Shown: positions 29,120-38,599 of the stretch, one piece after another
Numbering within the stretch: position 1 is the stretch's first letter
Layout: every line of letters starts with the position of its first letter
Source of the DNA: Methanoculleus marisnigri JR1
GTDB lineage: Archaea > Halobacteriota > Methanomicrobia > Methanomicrobiales > Methanoculleaceae
Assembly: GCF_000015825.1 (NCBI RefSeq)
Contig: NC_009051.1
Location: 2,102,695-2,166,694, forward strand
Direction: 5' to 3'
Length of the DNA: 64,000 nucleotides
Notes under the pieces: model-generated
Told to the model about the DNA's origin: nothing
Databases searched by the model: none
The model's input: only the letters and a program-made list of their open reading frames with translations
Translations under genes and position numbers: made by a program

Positions 29120-30280
29120 TCACGACGTCGCGACTTCGACGCACTCTTTCCTCGTCCCGATCCGGGCGAGCGCCCCGCACATCCCGGGGACGTAGGCGAG
29201 GGCTTTGCCCGAGTCGACCATGATCGAAGCGAACTCGTCCATCCGGGGCGAGACAACCATGCAGGTGTCCGGGATCACCCGGGCGCCGCTCCGCTCGATG
29301 ACGCTCACGAGGTCGGGGTTGTGCTTCGCGACCCCCCTCGCGGCGAAGATGTAGAAGGGTTTCGTCGTCGTCTTCCCCCGCAGGAGTTCCGCGAGTTCCC
29401 GGAGCTCGTCGGCGGAGCAGTGCGGGCACCCGACCGCGACCGCCTCGACCTCGGTCTCGGTAAAGAGGGCTTCGACCTCGTCCGCCGTCACCGTCACCCG
29501 GTCGAGGTTGTCGGTGTCGAACGTGAAGACCCGGCTCTCCGGGGTGATCTTGTCGACGTGGAAGAGGGCGACCGCGCCGGTCGCCGCCATCGCGGCGCCG
29601 AGTGCTTTGAGCTGGTCGCGGTTCGGCCGGATCCCCTGGAAGATCGGGATTTTGTTCCCCACTTTCTTCCCGGCGACGTGGCCGATGCCGCCCCAGTGGC
29701 CGGCGTGCGGGCCCGTGCCGCACTCGACCTCGACGACGATCTGCGGCCGCCGGTTCTCGACGACGTGGAGGCCGTAATAGGGGGTCTTCCCGACGATCGC
29801 CGCCGCAAGAGCGCTCGGCCCGCCTTCCCGGTTCGTCCGGGCGCCGAGAACCGAGTTCGCGTAGGCGACCGCCGAGGACTCCGACCAGGCCAGGTGCTCC
29901 CCGTACTCCGTGATCCGCAGGTAATAGGGCGTGCAGGTGCACTCCACCCGGATCCCGAGCTTCCGGTAGGCCTCGACGACCTCTTCCTGACGACGGGCGA
30001 ACTCCTCGTCGATCCCGAACTCCTGCCACCCCTCCCGCGGCATCCCGATAGGGTTCAAGACCGCCGGGACCGCCGCCCGGGCGTTGAGGCTCTGCAGCCA
30101 GGCAAGCCCCCATTTTCCAATGGTCTTGTAGGACGCACCGCTCACCTGGGCGCTCGTGATCGGGACGAGTTTCTCCGCCCCGTAAACCTCCCCGAGCGCG
30201 ACCAGGATCTCCATCATCTTCTGCCGGGTCTCGCCGAACTCGCCGGCAAGCACCCTCTCGTCATCGTTGTCAAGATACAT
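29120..30280 (-). CDS. aconitase-X large subunit, probable phosphomevalonate dehydratase
   Basis: 386 residues of the AcnX (DUF521) catalytic type. Motifs include SAQVSGASYKTIGKWGLAWL, CTPYYLRITEYGEHLAWSESSAV, NSVLGARTNREGGPSALAAA and a late DTCMVV. Conserved Cys residues supply an Fe-S cluster. In archaea this family acts in the modified mevalonate pathway, dehydrating 5-phosphomevalonate to trans-anhydromevalonate 5-phosphate. The adjacent UbiD-type decarboxylase and UbiX are the next steps, which makes this reading strong. The small (swivel) subunit is not nearby. Confidence 0.85.
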   Translation of the reverse strand: MYLDNDDERVLAGEFGETRQKMMEILVALGEVYGAEKLVPITSAQVSGASYKTIGKWGLAWLQSLNARAAVPAVLNPIGMPREGWQEFGIDEEFARRQEEVVEAYRKLGIRVECTCTPYYLRITEYGEHLAWSESSAVAYANSVLGARTNREGGPSALAAAIVGKTPYYGLHVVENRRPQIVVEVECGTGPHAGHWGGIGHVAGKKVGNKIPIFQGIRPNRDQLKALGAAMAATGAVALFHVDKITPESRVFTFDTDNLDRVTVTADEVEALFTETEVEAVAVGCPHCSADELRELAELLRGKTTTKPFYIFAARGVAKHNPDLVSVIERSGARVIPDTCMVVSPRMDEFASIMVDSGKALAYVPGMCGALARIGTRKECVEVATS

Positions 30281-31522
30281 CTACACCCACTCCGCTCTTC
30301 TGAATTCGTCTTCTCTGCCCATGACCATCGTGGCGTCGACCCCGACCTTCACGTTCGTCCCGTCACCCAGCCGCGTCGGATCGAGCGACGAACCCCGGAC
30401 GCCGGTGACGACCATGATATCGGTGTCGCCCCGCACCCTCGTCGCGATCGCGTATTCGACGTCGTGGGGATCGTGGATGTCGATATCCTCGTCCACCACC
30501 ACGACATGTTTGAGGGATGTATGGGCGGCGAACGCCGCCATGATGGCGTTCTTCGCGTCTCCCTGCGTATTTTTGCGGATCTGCACCACCCCGTGAAGGT
30601 AGCCGGCGCCGCCCTTCGTGAGGAGGACGTCTCTGACCGTCGTCACCTCGCCCACGGCGCGGTAGATCTTCGGCTCGTAGGGCGCTCCCATCAGGAGTTT
30701 GTGCTCGTCGCCGGCCGGGAGGATGCCGTGGTAGATGGGGTCCTCCCTGCAGTACATCTTCGTGAACTCGATCACGTGCTGCTGGCGCACGGGGTCGTAG
30801 GTGCCGGTGATGTCGACGAACGGGCCTTCCGTCGCCTTTTCGGCACTGATGTAGCCTTCGAGGACGATCTCGGCGTCGGGAACCCGGACACCGTTCTCGC
30901 ACTCCCGGACAGGGAGTTCCCCGCCCACCAGTTCCGCCGCGTAGGCGAGTTCCTTACCCTCCGGGACGCGGGTGCAGGCGGCGAACGTCACCAGCGGATG
31001 GGTGCCGACGGTGACCGCGACCGGGAGTTTCTCCCCGCGGGCGAGCGCCTCTTTGAGGAGGGTATGGGTATGCCGGCCTTCCACCAGGCGGGCGACGACT
31101 CTTCCGTCGTCGAGGACCATCATCCGGTGGATGGAGGCGTTCTCGACGCCGTCGTAGCGCGAGAAGACGATCCCGGAGGTGAAGTAGCGCCCGGCGTCGC
31201 CGGGGAAGTGTTTCATGACCGGGAGGCGGGAGAGATCGGCAGGAATGCCGCCCTCAAGCCGTCCGGCATCCACGACGCGGCCGTTGTAGGTCATGCCCGC
31301 GAGGTGTCCGACGAGGTCCCGCTCCTCCACGCCGAGCGCCGCCGCAAGCGATCGGCGGTCGGAGAGGAGGTTCATCACTCCCCGGCGGCCGTCGAGGTCG
31401 TGGAAGAAGAGGATCTTATCCGTCCGGCTCGCCATGCGGGGAGCCTCGTAGACGGTCGAGCAGGGGCTCTCGATCTCCTCGACCCTGCCCTGCTGGCGCA
31501 TCAGTTCGATAAAGTTACGCAT
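30281..31522 (-). CDS. UbiD-family decarboxylase, probable anhydromevalonate phosphate decarboxylase
   Basis: 413 residues, prenyl-FMN-dependent UbiD fold. Signature segments are KHFPGDAGRYFTSGIV, NASIHRMMVLDDGR, EGPFVDITGTYD and VVVDEDIDIHDPHDVEYAIA. Directly after its stop comes the AcnX start, and its start overlaps the ubiX stop by 8 bases. In the archaeal mevalonate route this enzyme decarboxylates trans-anhydromevalonate phosphate to isopentenyl phosphate. A role on aromatic acids is the alternative, but the AcnX neighbour argues for the isoprenoid role. Confidence 0.85.
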   Translation of the reverse strand: MRNFIELMRQQGRVEEIESPCSTVYEAPRMASRTDKILFFHDLDGRRGVMNLLSDRRSLAAALGVEERDLVGHLAGMTYNGRVVDAGRLEGGIPADLSRLPVMKHFPGDAGRYFTSGIVFSRYDGVENASIHRMMVLDDGRVVARLVEGRHTHTLLKEALARGEKLPVAVTVGTHPLVTFAACTRVPEGKELAYAAELVGGELPVRECENGVRVPDAEIVLEGYISAEKATEGPFVDITGTYDPVRQQHVIEFTKMYCREDPIYHGILPAGDEHKLLMGAPYEPKIYRAVGEVTTVRDVLLTKGGAGYLHGVVQIRKNTQGDAKNAIMAAFAAHTSLKHVVVVDEDIDIHDPHDVEYAIATRVRGDTDIMVVTGVRGSSLDPTRLGDGTNVKVGVDATMVMGREDEFRRAEWV

Positions 31523-32069
31523 CGTATCCGCTCCATCGGGTTCCGAGGTCGTGTTCGACCCCCATGTGGTCGAGCACCCGGGCCACCACCATATCGACGA
31601 GGTCGTCGATGGTCTGCGGGCGCTGGTAGAAGGGAGGGCTTGCGACCATCACGGTCGCGCCGGCATCGTCGGCGGCAAGCATGTTTTTGAGGTGAATCCG
31701 GGAGAGCGGCATCTCCCGCAGCAGGAGGAGGAGCGGGCGCTTCTCCTTGAGGCAGACATCCGCCGCCCGGGCGATCAGGTTGTCGGCGAACCCGTTGCTG
31801 ACGGCGGCAAGCGTCTTCATGCTGCAGGGCACGATCGCCATCCCGTCGTAGCAAAACGATCCGCTCGCGATATCGGCCGCGAGGTTGCTGTTCTCGGCGT
31901 ATATTGCGTCGAACCCCTCAAGATCGACATTCTCGATCCCGGCTATCTGCCGGGCGGTATCGGAGATGACGATATGCACCGTTGCCCGTTCGCAGAGCAC
32001 TTCGAGGAGGCGGCGGGCGTAGACGACCCCGCTTGCCCCGGTGACCCCGACGACGAATTCTTTCTTCAT
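31515..32069 (-). CDS. ubiX: flavin prenyltransferase UbiX
   Basis: 184 residues from the ATG at 32069 (MKKEFVVGVTGASGVVYARR), with GGAG 5 bases before it; a GTG two codons upstream is possible. TGASG binds FMN phosphate, and the later CSMKTLAAVSNGFADNL and REMPLSRIHLKNM are hallmarks. It makes prenylated FMN, the cofactor the neighbouring UbiD enzyme requires, which explains the operon. Confidence 0.92.
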   Translation of the reverse strand: MKKEFVVGVTGASGVVYARRLLEVLCERATVHIVISDTARQIAGIENVDLEGFDAIYAENSNLAADIASGSFCYDGMAIVPCSMKTLAAVSNGFADNLIARAADVCLKEKRPLLLLLREMPLSRIHLKNMLAADDAGATVMVASPPFYQRPQTIDDLVDMVVARVLDHMGVEHDLGTRWSGYDA

Positions 32070-32083
32070 GCGCACTCCATATA

Positions 32084-33292
32084 CTATGTCACTACGAGTT
32101 TATCCTGTTTTGTTGCCCGCTTCACCCGGAGCACCTCCGTCGCCGCCTGCTCCACGGTGTCCCGGTGCTCCTGTATGGTGTAGACGCCGAGACGCCACTG
32201 CTGTCGCCGGGTGTCGTTTAAGGTGTTGATGAGGGGGGAGACCTCCTCGATCTCCACCATCGCGTGGCTGTTCCTGACCCGGACCTCCATCGAGAGCGCC
32301 CGGGGGAGCCGGGGGATATCGACGAGAACCTCGTCCTCCGTGACCCCGGCGGTCTCGGCGATCTCGCGGGCGATCTCCCGCTCCCGGGCGGGGCCGAGTT
32401 CCTGGCGGAAGGCTGCGGCGTTCACCCGGTCTTCGCCGATATACAGCGCCCGCTTGTAGAGGTCCCGGGCGTAGACCCGGCGGGCGAGGTCGCGGGTAAT
32501 TTCGCAGGAAGAGTGCTTCAGCCGCTCCATGCAGGCGGCGTCGTCCATCCGCATCAGTTCGTGTGCGTCCGTGCCCGGGGTGTTCTGCACCTCCTCGCGG
32601 AGGGCGTGGACGAACATGCTCGTCGCGATCCGGCTCACGTGGTGGAAGTAGACCGCCGGGCGCATCAGGGTCCGGGCGATGAGGAGCGACTCGGCGGCGT
32701 TGATCCCGCCTTCGTGCAGAGCGATGCCCGATTCGGTGAAGATGGTGCTCCGGATAAGCCGGTGTGCGTCGACCGTCCCGTAGGGGACGCCGGTGTAGTG
32801 GGCGTCCCGCATCAGGTAGTCCATCCGGTCGACGTCCAGGCTCCCGTGGATGATGCTCGCGAGGCGGTGCTTTCCCGCGACGACGGCGCAGACCTCGGCG
32901 GGGTCGAGCCCGTCGCCTTCGAGGATACCCGCGGTCGCTCCCTCGCGGACGAGGCGGTCGATCTGGTGGTGGCTCCTTCCCGTGAACTCCTCCATCACCG
33001 GCTCGGTGACGTGGGAGAAGGGGCCGTGGCCGATGTCGTGGAGGAGGGCGGCCGTGGTGACGAGTTTCGTCTCATCCCTATCAAGCCCGAGCTGGCCCGA
33101 CATCAGGCCCGCGAGGTGCATCGTCCCGAGCGAGTGCTCGAACCGGGTGTGGTTTGCCCCGGGGTAGACGAGGTTTGCAAACCCGAGCTGGGTGACGTGG
33201 CGGAGCCGCTGGACGACCCCCGAGTCGAGCAGCCGGAGCGCGAGCGCATCCGCCTCGACGTAGCCGTGCACCGGATCTTTGATGATCTTCAT
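32084..33292 (-). CDS. HD-domain phosphohydrolase (SAMHD1/dGTPase-like)
   Basis: 402 residues. The metal-binding HD set is complete: His in RFEHSLGTMHLAG, HD in LLHDIGHGPFSH and a later Asp in DVDRMDYLMRD. The N-terminal opening IKDPVHGYV is typical of this archaeal and bacterial group, some of which hydrolyse dNTPs. It is first in a run of four genes with minus-strand spacing of 14 bases to ubiX, so it is probably co-transcribed with isoprenoid genes, although no functional link is obvious. Confidence 0.88.
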   Translation of the reverse strand: MKIIKDPVHGYVEADALALRLLDSGVVQRLRHVTQLGFANLVYPGANHTRFEHSLGTMHLAGLMSGQLGLDRDETKLVTTAALLHDIGHGPFSHVTEPVMEEFTGRSHHQIDRLVREGATAGILEGDGLDPAEVCAVVAGKHRLASIIHGSLDVDRMDYLMRDAHYTGVPYGTVDAHRLIRSTIFTESGIALHEGGINAAESLLIARTLMRPAVYFHHVSRIATSMFVHALREEVQNTPGTDAHELMRMDDAACMERLKHSSCEITRDLARRVYARDLYKRALYIGEDRVNAAAFRQELGPAREREIAREIAETAGVTEDEVLVDIPRLPRALSMEVRVRNSHAMVEIEEVSPLINTLNDTRRQQWRLGVYTIQEHRDTVEQAATEVLRVKRATKQDKLVVT

Positions 33293-33588
33293 CGGTTCTG
33301 TTAAGATTCTTGGGAGATGGAAGATAAAGGTATTTGAAGGCGCGCGGCGTGCGGGGCGGTTTTCTTTTGGGGGGAGCGGAGTGTGGGTGTGGGGGTTGAG
33401 CGCTCAGGCGGTGGGGAGGGACGTTCCGGCAGGGAAAGGCCGAGTATATCAAATATGAGTTATATGGATAATTGGTGAAGAGTTGCTCTCAGAACAGGAT
33501 TGATTTGCTTTTTTTCGAGATTAATGACCATAAGTTCATTTCGTTACCTTAAAGCAGGTGTACAAGGAGTCAGTTCATGTGAATAACC

Positions 33589-35232
33589 ATGCCAAAGTTC
33601 TGTCCCGAGTGCGGGACGCCGTTACAAAACATCAATGCAAAGTTTTGCCCTGAGTGCGGCACCGGACTGATCCAGGGAACGCCGACGCCCATTGCCACCA
33701 CCGGAACCCAGACCCAACCTTCTACAGACGATGACTGGTCAAAGCCTATCGACTGGTCGGAAGAGGAATACCCGGAAGAAGTTGCCCAGCCATCTGTGAA
33801 TGCCTACGAACTCGGCACGAAACTGGAAGAGATTCTTGATTCGATTTACCGTGCGGAGGGCTATAAGACAGAGCGACGGGTCAAAATGCCCGGACAGGGC
33901 GGTTACACTAACGAGATCGATGTCATCGCCAGAAGAAAGAATGAGCAGGTAGCCATCGAGTGCAAGAATTTCGCATCTGCAGTCGGCATCAAAGAGATCC
34001 GGGACTTCTCCAAGAAACTTGATGACCTCGGTCAGGGCTGGCGTGGTGTCTTCGCCGCTTTCAACGACTTCACGCTCGAGGCCCAGAACTTCGCAGAGAG
34101 CAGGAATATCGAGACCCTCGGTCACAAAGACATCATGGAAAAGTGGTTCGCCGTCTCTGCCGGGAGGGTCAGCCGGCAGGGAGAGCGGTTGACGTTAAGG
34201 TCCGCCCTGTCCATCAAGTCCGATTATCTCATGGTAACGACATTGCCGCTGCAAAACAAACACCTGGTCGAGGTGAGCAGCGCCCGGCTTACTTTCCATC
34301 CCTACGTCAAAGTCCCGTATGCCTTCAAAGCTCGGGTCTACGATCCGACCAAGAAACTTCATAGATTTTCCGACGACGGGACGATCATCATTGATCTGCT
34401 CGACGGCAAGGTGCTCAACAAGCAGGCGCGGAAAGGGGGTTCCATTTTAAACTCCCTGAGTTCCTCGAAGCAGAGCACCGACAATGTTCAAGCGCTCAAG
34501 ACCTTCAAGGAAGTGATGGACTTCTCGCCCTCCCCCGAATACTCCATAACGATCGGTTCAGACTATCAGATCACCGAACTGAAACCCGAAGTTACCAAGC
34601 GTACGGTAGAGAGAGCAGCAATCGAATACATCACAGCAAGGAATACTCAGGACATGGCGTATACCCCTGCAAAAGGGGATGTCATTCTGGACACGAGGCA
34701 CCGAAAGTTCGTGCCGCGAAGGGGCGACATAAAACTCTTCAAGAGTGAAATGGTTCAGGTCCCCAAATGGACGATTTATTTCAACGCGTTCGGCACAATT
34801 TACACGAAAGAAGTCTTCGCTCACTCCGGGACTGTCCTTGAGAACACCATCCAGTACTGCCCGCAGCACTTCAAACTCGGTGCCATCAACGTCAAGAAAG
34901 AGACCACTGCCGTTTGCGAGGTCTGTGGCAAGGCCTATTGCAGTGAACACATCTCTCAATGTCCTGTCTGCGGAAGATGGGTCTGCAGTGATCACGCTTC
35001 GGTCTGCAGTTCATGTGGCAAGACGTTCTGCAAAGAGCACGCGAGTAAGATCTGTCGGGAGTGTCACCAGCCGCTCTGCTCCGATTGCGAGGTCGAATGT
35101 CCGATCTGTCACGAGCCATACGGAGCGAACCATACCCTGATCTGCGATAAGTGCGGGGCGGCCGTCTGTCCGAGTTGTATCACGACATCGGGGTTGCTGC
35201 GAAAGACGAGAATATGTAAGAACTGCCAATAA
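33589..35232 (+). CDS. Mrr-type nuclease with zinc ribbons and a cysteine-rich tail
   Basis: 547 residues. The N-terminus has two zinc-ribbon half motifs (FCPECGTPL, FCPECGTGL). Residues 70-150 form an Mrr-like PD-(D/E)XK domain, with D111-x12-E124-x-K126 in NEIDVIARRKNEQVAIECKN. A middle region of about 280 residues is unassigned. The last 120 residues hold many CxxC/CxxH pairs (CEVCGKAYCSEH, CPVCGRWVCSDH, CSSCGKTFCKEH, CRECHQPLCSDC) resembling B-box or RING-like zinc fingers. A DNA-targeting nuclease is likely; a methylated-DNA target is only a guess. It is followed 84 bases later by an AT-rich gene. Confidence 0.75.
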   Translation: MPKFCPECGTPLQNINAKFCPECGTGLIQGTPTPIATTGTQTQPSTDDDWSKPIDWSEEEYPEEVAQPSVNAYELGTKLEEILDSIYRAEGYKTERRVKMPGQGGYTNEIDVIARRKNEQVAIECKNFASAVGIKEIRDFSKKLDDLGQGWRGVFAAFNDFTLEAQNFAESRNIETLGHKDIMEKWFAVSAGRVSRQGERLTLRSALSIKSDYLMVTTLPLQNKHLVEVSSARLTFHPYVKVPYAFKARVYDPTKKLHRFSDDGTIIIDLLDGKVLNKQARKGGSILNSLSSSKQSTDNVQALKTFKEVMDFSPSPEYSITIGSDYQITELKPEVTKRTVERAAIEYITARNTQDMAYTPAKGDVILDTRHRKFVPRRGDIKLFKSEMVQVPKWTIYFNAFGTIYTKEVFAHSGTVLENTIQYCPQHFKLGAINVKKETTAVCEVCGKAYCSEHISQCPVCGRWVCSDHASVCSSCGKTFCKEHASKICRECHQPLCSDCEVECPICHEPYGANHTLICDKCGAAVCPSCITTSGLLRKTRICKNCQ

Positions 35233-35316
35233 TTTCCCGAAGAAAATTACGAGAGAACTGATTGAAAACTTACCCACAGAAGGTCAGAGCAGTAGATAAC
35301 TTATGGAGTGAACCTG

Positions 35317-36378
35317 ATGCATGAGGAAAATCTTCCAATGATCAATTATTTCCTTAGGAATGAAGGATTTACAATACCTAAACCTATTTTCAAACAAGAG
35401 TTTCTAATCGGGCTAGAAAAGGCCATTTCAGTAGGAAATTTTGCAATTCTGGCCAAATTTCTAAGAAAAACGGCGGATGATTTCGAAGAGATATGTAACG
35501 AAGCAGGCATCCGTTCACTGGTCAAAAGAATAAGTGCTCAGAAAAAAGATCTGGAGAAACTTCACGGATGTTTTTTAACATCGGACGACCTTTCCGCGCT
35601 ACAGTTCATCGTAGGACTATCAAGTAATCCAATGGGGGATTTTCTGGAGGTATCCGGCCCATTGTATTATTTATCCGAGATCGCTAGTGAATTAGAGAAA
35701 AATACAGAGAACATCTCTGAGATTATACTGATCAGTAGCATACTGTGGGTTTATGTGAATTCTTTTGAACTAACACTCCATTTTATCGATAGAAAACTAA
35801 TCAATCACATCGAAGATAAAAAAATTCCGCTTAACAGGAATATAAAACCGTTCTATAACGTTGAACGGAAATCTTCCTTGAGTCACGCATCCGCGGAGAG
35901 AATACACCATACTCTTTGCAATTTAATGGGTGCCGATCCAAACAAATTTGACTCCATTTTAAGTCATTCGAGTAAAACGAAGGGCTTTAGAAATAAGGTG
36001 TCGCATTCAAACCTATTTTTCGATTCGCAAAAAAGGGCCATTGTAACTTTGTCTGGAGAAGAATGCTCAATTAGTGAATTTCTAAAGGAATATTATAGAA
36101 TCAATGCTTTTCTGATAAAATGGCTTGAACTTTCAATAGGTTGTAATATCGATGATCCAGAGGTTACAGAGAAAATAACCACCGGATTGAAAGAATACTA
36201 TTCAATTTACTCTACGAGATATATAAAACACTCACGTGCTGGGCTTACACCTCACTTTTACAATTTTGTTGTTAGCATCAGGAAAGGAAAAGGCGATGAA
36301 TACTTAATGAAACAACGGATAAAAAGGAAAATATTGAGGAAACGACCCCTTCCCAAAAGGCACTGTTGGAGGAAGTAG
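35317..36378 (+). CDS. AT-rich protein with R-x4-H motif (possible HEPN nuclease)
   Basis: 353 residues from the ATG at 35317, with GGAGTGA 5 bases before it; a GTG at 35308 is the alternative. The protein is mostly helical. GFRNKVSHSNLFF contains R-x4-H (Arg225, His230 in this numbering) preceded by long helices, the layout of HEPN ribonucleases. The tail is very basic (KRKILRKRPLPKRH). Composition is much richer in AT than the flanks. Position next to an Mrr-type nuclease suggests a defence role; family not recognised. Confidence 0.6.
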   Translation: MHEENLPMINYFLRNEGFTIPKPIFKQEFLIGLEKAISVGNFAILAKFLRKTADDFEEICNEAGIRSLVKRISAQKKDLEKLHGCFLTSDDLSALQFIVGLSSNPMGDFLEVSGPLYYLSEIASELEKNTENISEIILISSILWVYVNSFELTLHFIDRKLINHIEDKKIPLNRNIKPFYNVERKSSLSHASAERIHHTLCNLMGADPNKFDSILSHSSKTKGFRNKVSHSNLFFDSQKRAIVTLSGEECSISEFLKEYYRINAFLIKWLELSIGCNIDDPEVTEKITTGLKEYYSIYSTRYIKHSRAGLTPHFYNFVVSIRKGKGDEYLMKQRIKRKILRKRPLPKRHCWRK

Positions 36379-36711
36379 CCGTTCCGTCAACATAGTAATC
36401 ACCTTAAGCACGCGGTTTCCCAAGTTCCCACTTCACTCGAATCCCATAGACGAACGCCCCCGACCAGTACCACAACGCAGATGGCCGGGAATCGTGGCGG
36501 GTCGGGAGGCAGTATAGCCCGATGGCTATTGCGATCACCGGGAGGCTGATTGTTGGAACTAGGGGAGATAGTCCAATTTTCGTAGAGAGTCAGGAAGTCG
36601 GAGAGTGAGAGCATTCAACAATCACCCTCCGACATGGTCGCATATACGCCCTCGCCGCGACGGAATGAAACCGTTAACCCCCCGGACACCCCACATACAT
36701 GACATTCAGCC
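36379..36711. other. intergenic stretch without a convincing gene
   Basis: 333 bases between the AT-rich gene and the first cofD. A weak minus-strand frame at 36399-36614 lacks family features. The sequence may be a remnant bordering the acquired pair upstream. Confidence 0.35.
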
Positions 36712-37614
36712 ATGATCACCTTCCTCTCCGGCGGAGCCGGGACGCCTGCGCTCATCCGGGGCGTCCGCCAGATCCTCTACGACAGCGAGATCGCCGTGGT
36801 CGCGAACACCGCCGAGGACCTCCGGGTATCGGGCGGCCACTGTGCGCCCGACATCGACACCGCCGTCTTCCTCTTTGCCGGCATCCTCGATACCAACCGG
36901 TGGTGGGGGATCAAGGGCGACACCTACACCACCCACAACTACCTCCCGAAGGTGGCGGGCGGCGAACCCTTCCCGGTCGGGGACCGTGCCCGGGCGGTCC
37001 AGATCGCCCGGGCGGCGCTCCTTGATGAGGGCCTGACCCTGACAGACGCCGTCCGGGCGCAGTGCCGCTCGCTCAACATCGGGGCGACCGTCCTCCCGAT
37101 GACCGACGGCGACGCCGCCCTCTTCGTCGATACCGGCACCGGATGCCTCCCGCTCCTCGAGTACCGGATGGCCGCCGATCCCGGGACGGAGGTCCGGGAA
37201 CTCGTCGGGCAAAAACCCCCGGCGGTCACCGACGGGGTGCGGGCGGCGATCGAAGCAAGCGACGCCGTGGTGATCGGCCCCGCGAACCCGGCGGCGAGCA
37301 TCCTCCCCATCCTCGGCTGCGCCGGGATGCGGGACCTCCTCCTTGAGAAGTTCGTCGTCGCGGTCTCGCCGTTCTCGGGCGGCGTCGCGCCGGACCCAAA
37401 GGACGCCGCCCTCATGTACGCCGTCGGAGAACCACCCACCGCTGCCGCGGTCTCCCGGCTGTATGGGGAGATCGTCGACGTCTTCGTCCAGGACATCCAC
37501 GACCCCGACGACGTCCCCGGATCGCTCCGCCTCGAGACCCGCCTTTTGCACGAACGGCAGGCCGAATCGCTCGCCTGGGACATCACGGCGGTCATACGCC
37601 ACGCCGTTTCGTGA
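36712..37614 (+). CDS. CofD-like protein, divergent copy
   Basis: 300 residues, aligned end to end with the next gene. It opens [20 protein letters not shown], has the family segments [43 protein letters not shown] and VIGPANPAASILPIL. CofD joins the lactyl-phosphate moiety to the deazaflavin Fo in F420 synthesis. Differences from the second copy (GGAGTPAL for [13 protein letters not shown] for GPSNP, no Lys) suggest changed substrate use. The 73-base gap to the next gene allows an operon. Confidence 0.8.
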   Translation: MITFLSGGAGTPALIRGVRQILYDSEIAVVANTAEDLRVSGGHCAPDIDTAVFLFAGILDTNRWWGIKGDTYTTHNYLPKVAGGEPFPVGDRARAVQIARAALLDEGLTLTDAVRAQCRSLNIGATVLPMTDGDAALFVDTGTGCLPLLEYRMAADPGTEVRELVGQKPPAVTDGVRAAIEASDAVVIGPANPAASILPILGCAGMRDLLLEKFVVAVSPFSGGVAPDPKDAALMYAVGEPPTAAAVSRLYGEIVDVFVQDIHDPDDVPGSLRLETRLLHERQAESLAWDITAVIRHAVS

Positions 37615-37687
37615 AAATAGAGCGTTGACCCCCGGGCAAAGTTTGGGAAAATTCATATACGGATGCATTTGATACGCTAATTATCCT

Positions 37688-38590
37688 ATGATAACCTTCC
37701 TCTCGGGCGGGACCGGGACCCCGAAACTCCTCCGCGGGGTGCGGGAACTGCTGGATGAGCGGGACATCGCGGTCATCGTCAACACGGCCGAGGATACCTG
37801 GCTCTCCGGCAACCACCTCTCGCCCGACATCGACACGGTCATGTACCTCTTTGCGGGCATCCTCGACACCAACCGGTGGTGGGGAATCCGCAACGACTCC
37901 TACATCACCCACGACCTCCTCGCACGGCTCGGCATCGAAGAGTACATCGCCGTCGGCGACCAGGACCGGGCTATCCATGCAGCACGGGGAGAGATGCTCA
38001 GGAACGGCATGGGGCTGACGGAGATAACCCGCACACTCTGCCGCATGCTGGATGTCCGGGCGACCATTCTGCCGATGACCGACTCCGTCGTGACGACCTA
38101 CGTCCGGACGCTCCGGGGCGAGATACACTTCCAGGAGTACTGGGTGAAGCACCGGGGCGACGTCGCGATCGACGGCGTCGTCCGGAAGTTCGATGCGCCG
38201 CCGGTCGCGACCCGCGAGGTCATCGAGGCGATCGAGGAAAGCGACGCCGTCGTGATCGGGCCGAGCAACCCGGTCACGAGCGTATCCCCGATCCTCGAAT
38301 GCGCCGGGGTGCGGGAGGCGCTCCGCCGGCAGCACGTCATCGCGGTCAGCCCGTTCATCGGCGATACGCCGGTCAGCGGCCCGGCGGCTGCCCTGATGCG
38401 GGCGTTCGGAAAAGAGCCCTCGTCCGCCGGAACCTACGGTCTCTACGAGGACTTCGTGGACGTCTTCATCCAGGACACCCGCGACCCGGTCGAACTCGAA
38501 GGGGCGCTGCGCCAGGACACCCTCATGGTCAACCGGGGCAAGAGCCTCGACCTCGCAAAGAGCATCCTGACCCTGGTCTACGGGTGCTGA
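37688..38590 (+). CDS. cofD: 2-phospho-L-lactate transferase
   Basis: 300 residues with the canonical motifs [55 protein letters not shown] and [13 protein letters not shown]. The enzyme makes F420-0 from Fo and an activated lactyl-phosphate; F420 is the hydride carrier of methanogenesis. It is the second of a tandem pair and is more typical of the family, so it is taken as the true CofD. It has a possible TATA-like stretch (ATACGCTAATTATCC) just before the start. Confidence 0.92.
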   Translation: MITFLSGGTGTPKLLRGVRELLDERDIAVIVNTAEDTWLSGNHLSPDIDTVMYLFAGILDTNRWWGIRNDSYITHDLLARLGIEEYIAVGDQDRAIHAARGEMLRNGMGLTEITRTLCRMLDVRATILPMTDSVVTTYVRTLRGEIHFQEYWVKHRGDVAIDGVVRKFDAPPVATREVIEAIEESDAVVIGPSNPVTSVSPILECAGVREALRRQHVIAVSPFIGDTPVSGPAAALMRAFGKEPSSAGTYGLYEDFVDVFIQDTRDPVELEGALRQDTLMVNRGKSLDLAKSILTLVYGC

Positions 38591-38599
38591 GACACCCCC

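Noticed and set aside
29321-31690. Very long open frame (789 codons) on the plus strand opposite the aconitase-X and UbiD genes
   Set aside because: It mirrors two well-recognised genes on the other strand. In high-GC DNA the complementary frame often lacks stops, and its translation has no family features.
36399-36614. 71-codon minus-strand frame between the R-x4-H gene and cofD
   Set aside because: No motif, no promoter and mixed composition. It was kept only as unassigned intergenic sequence.
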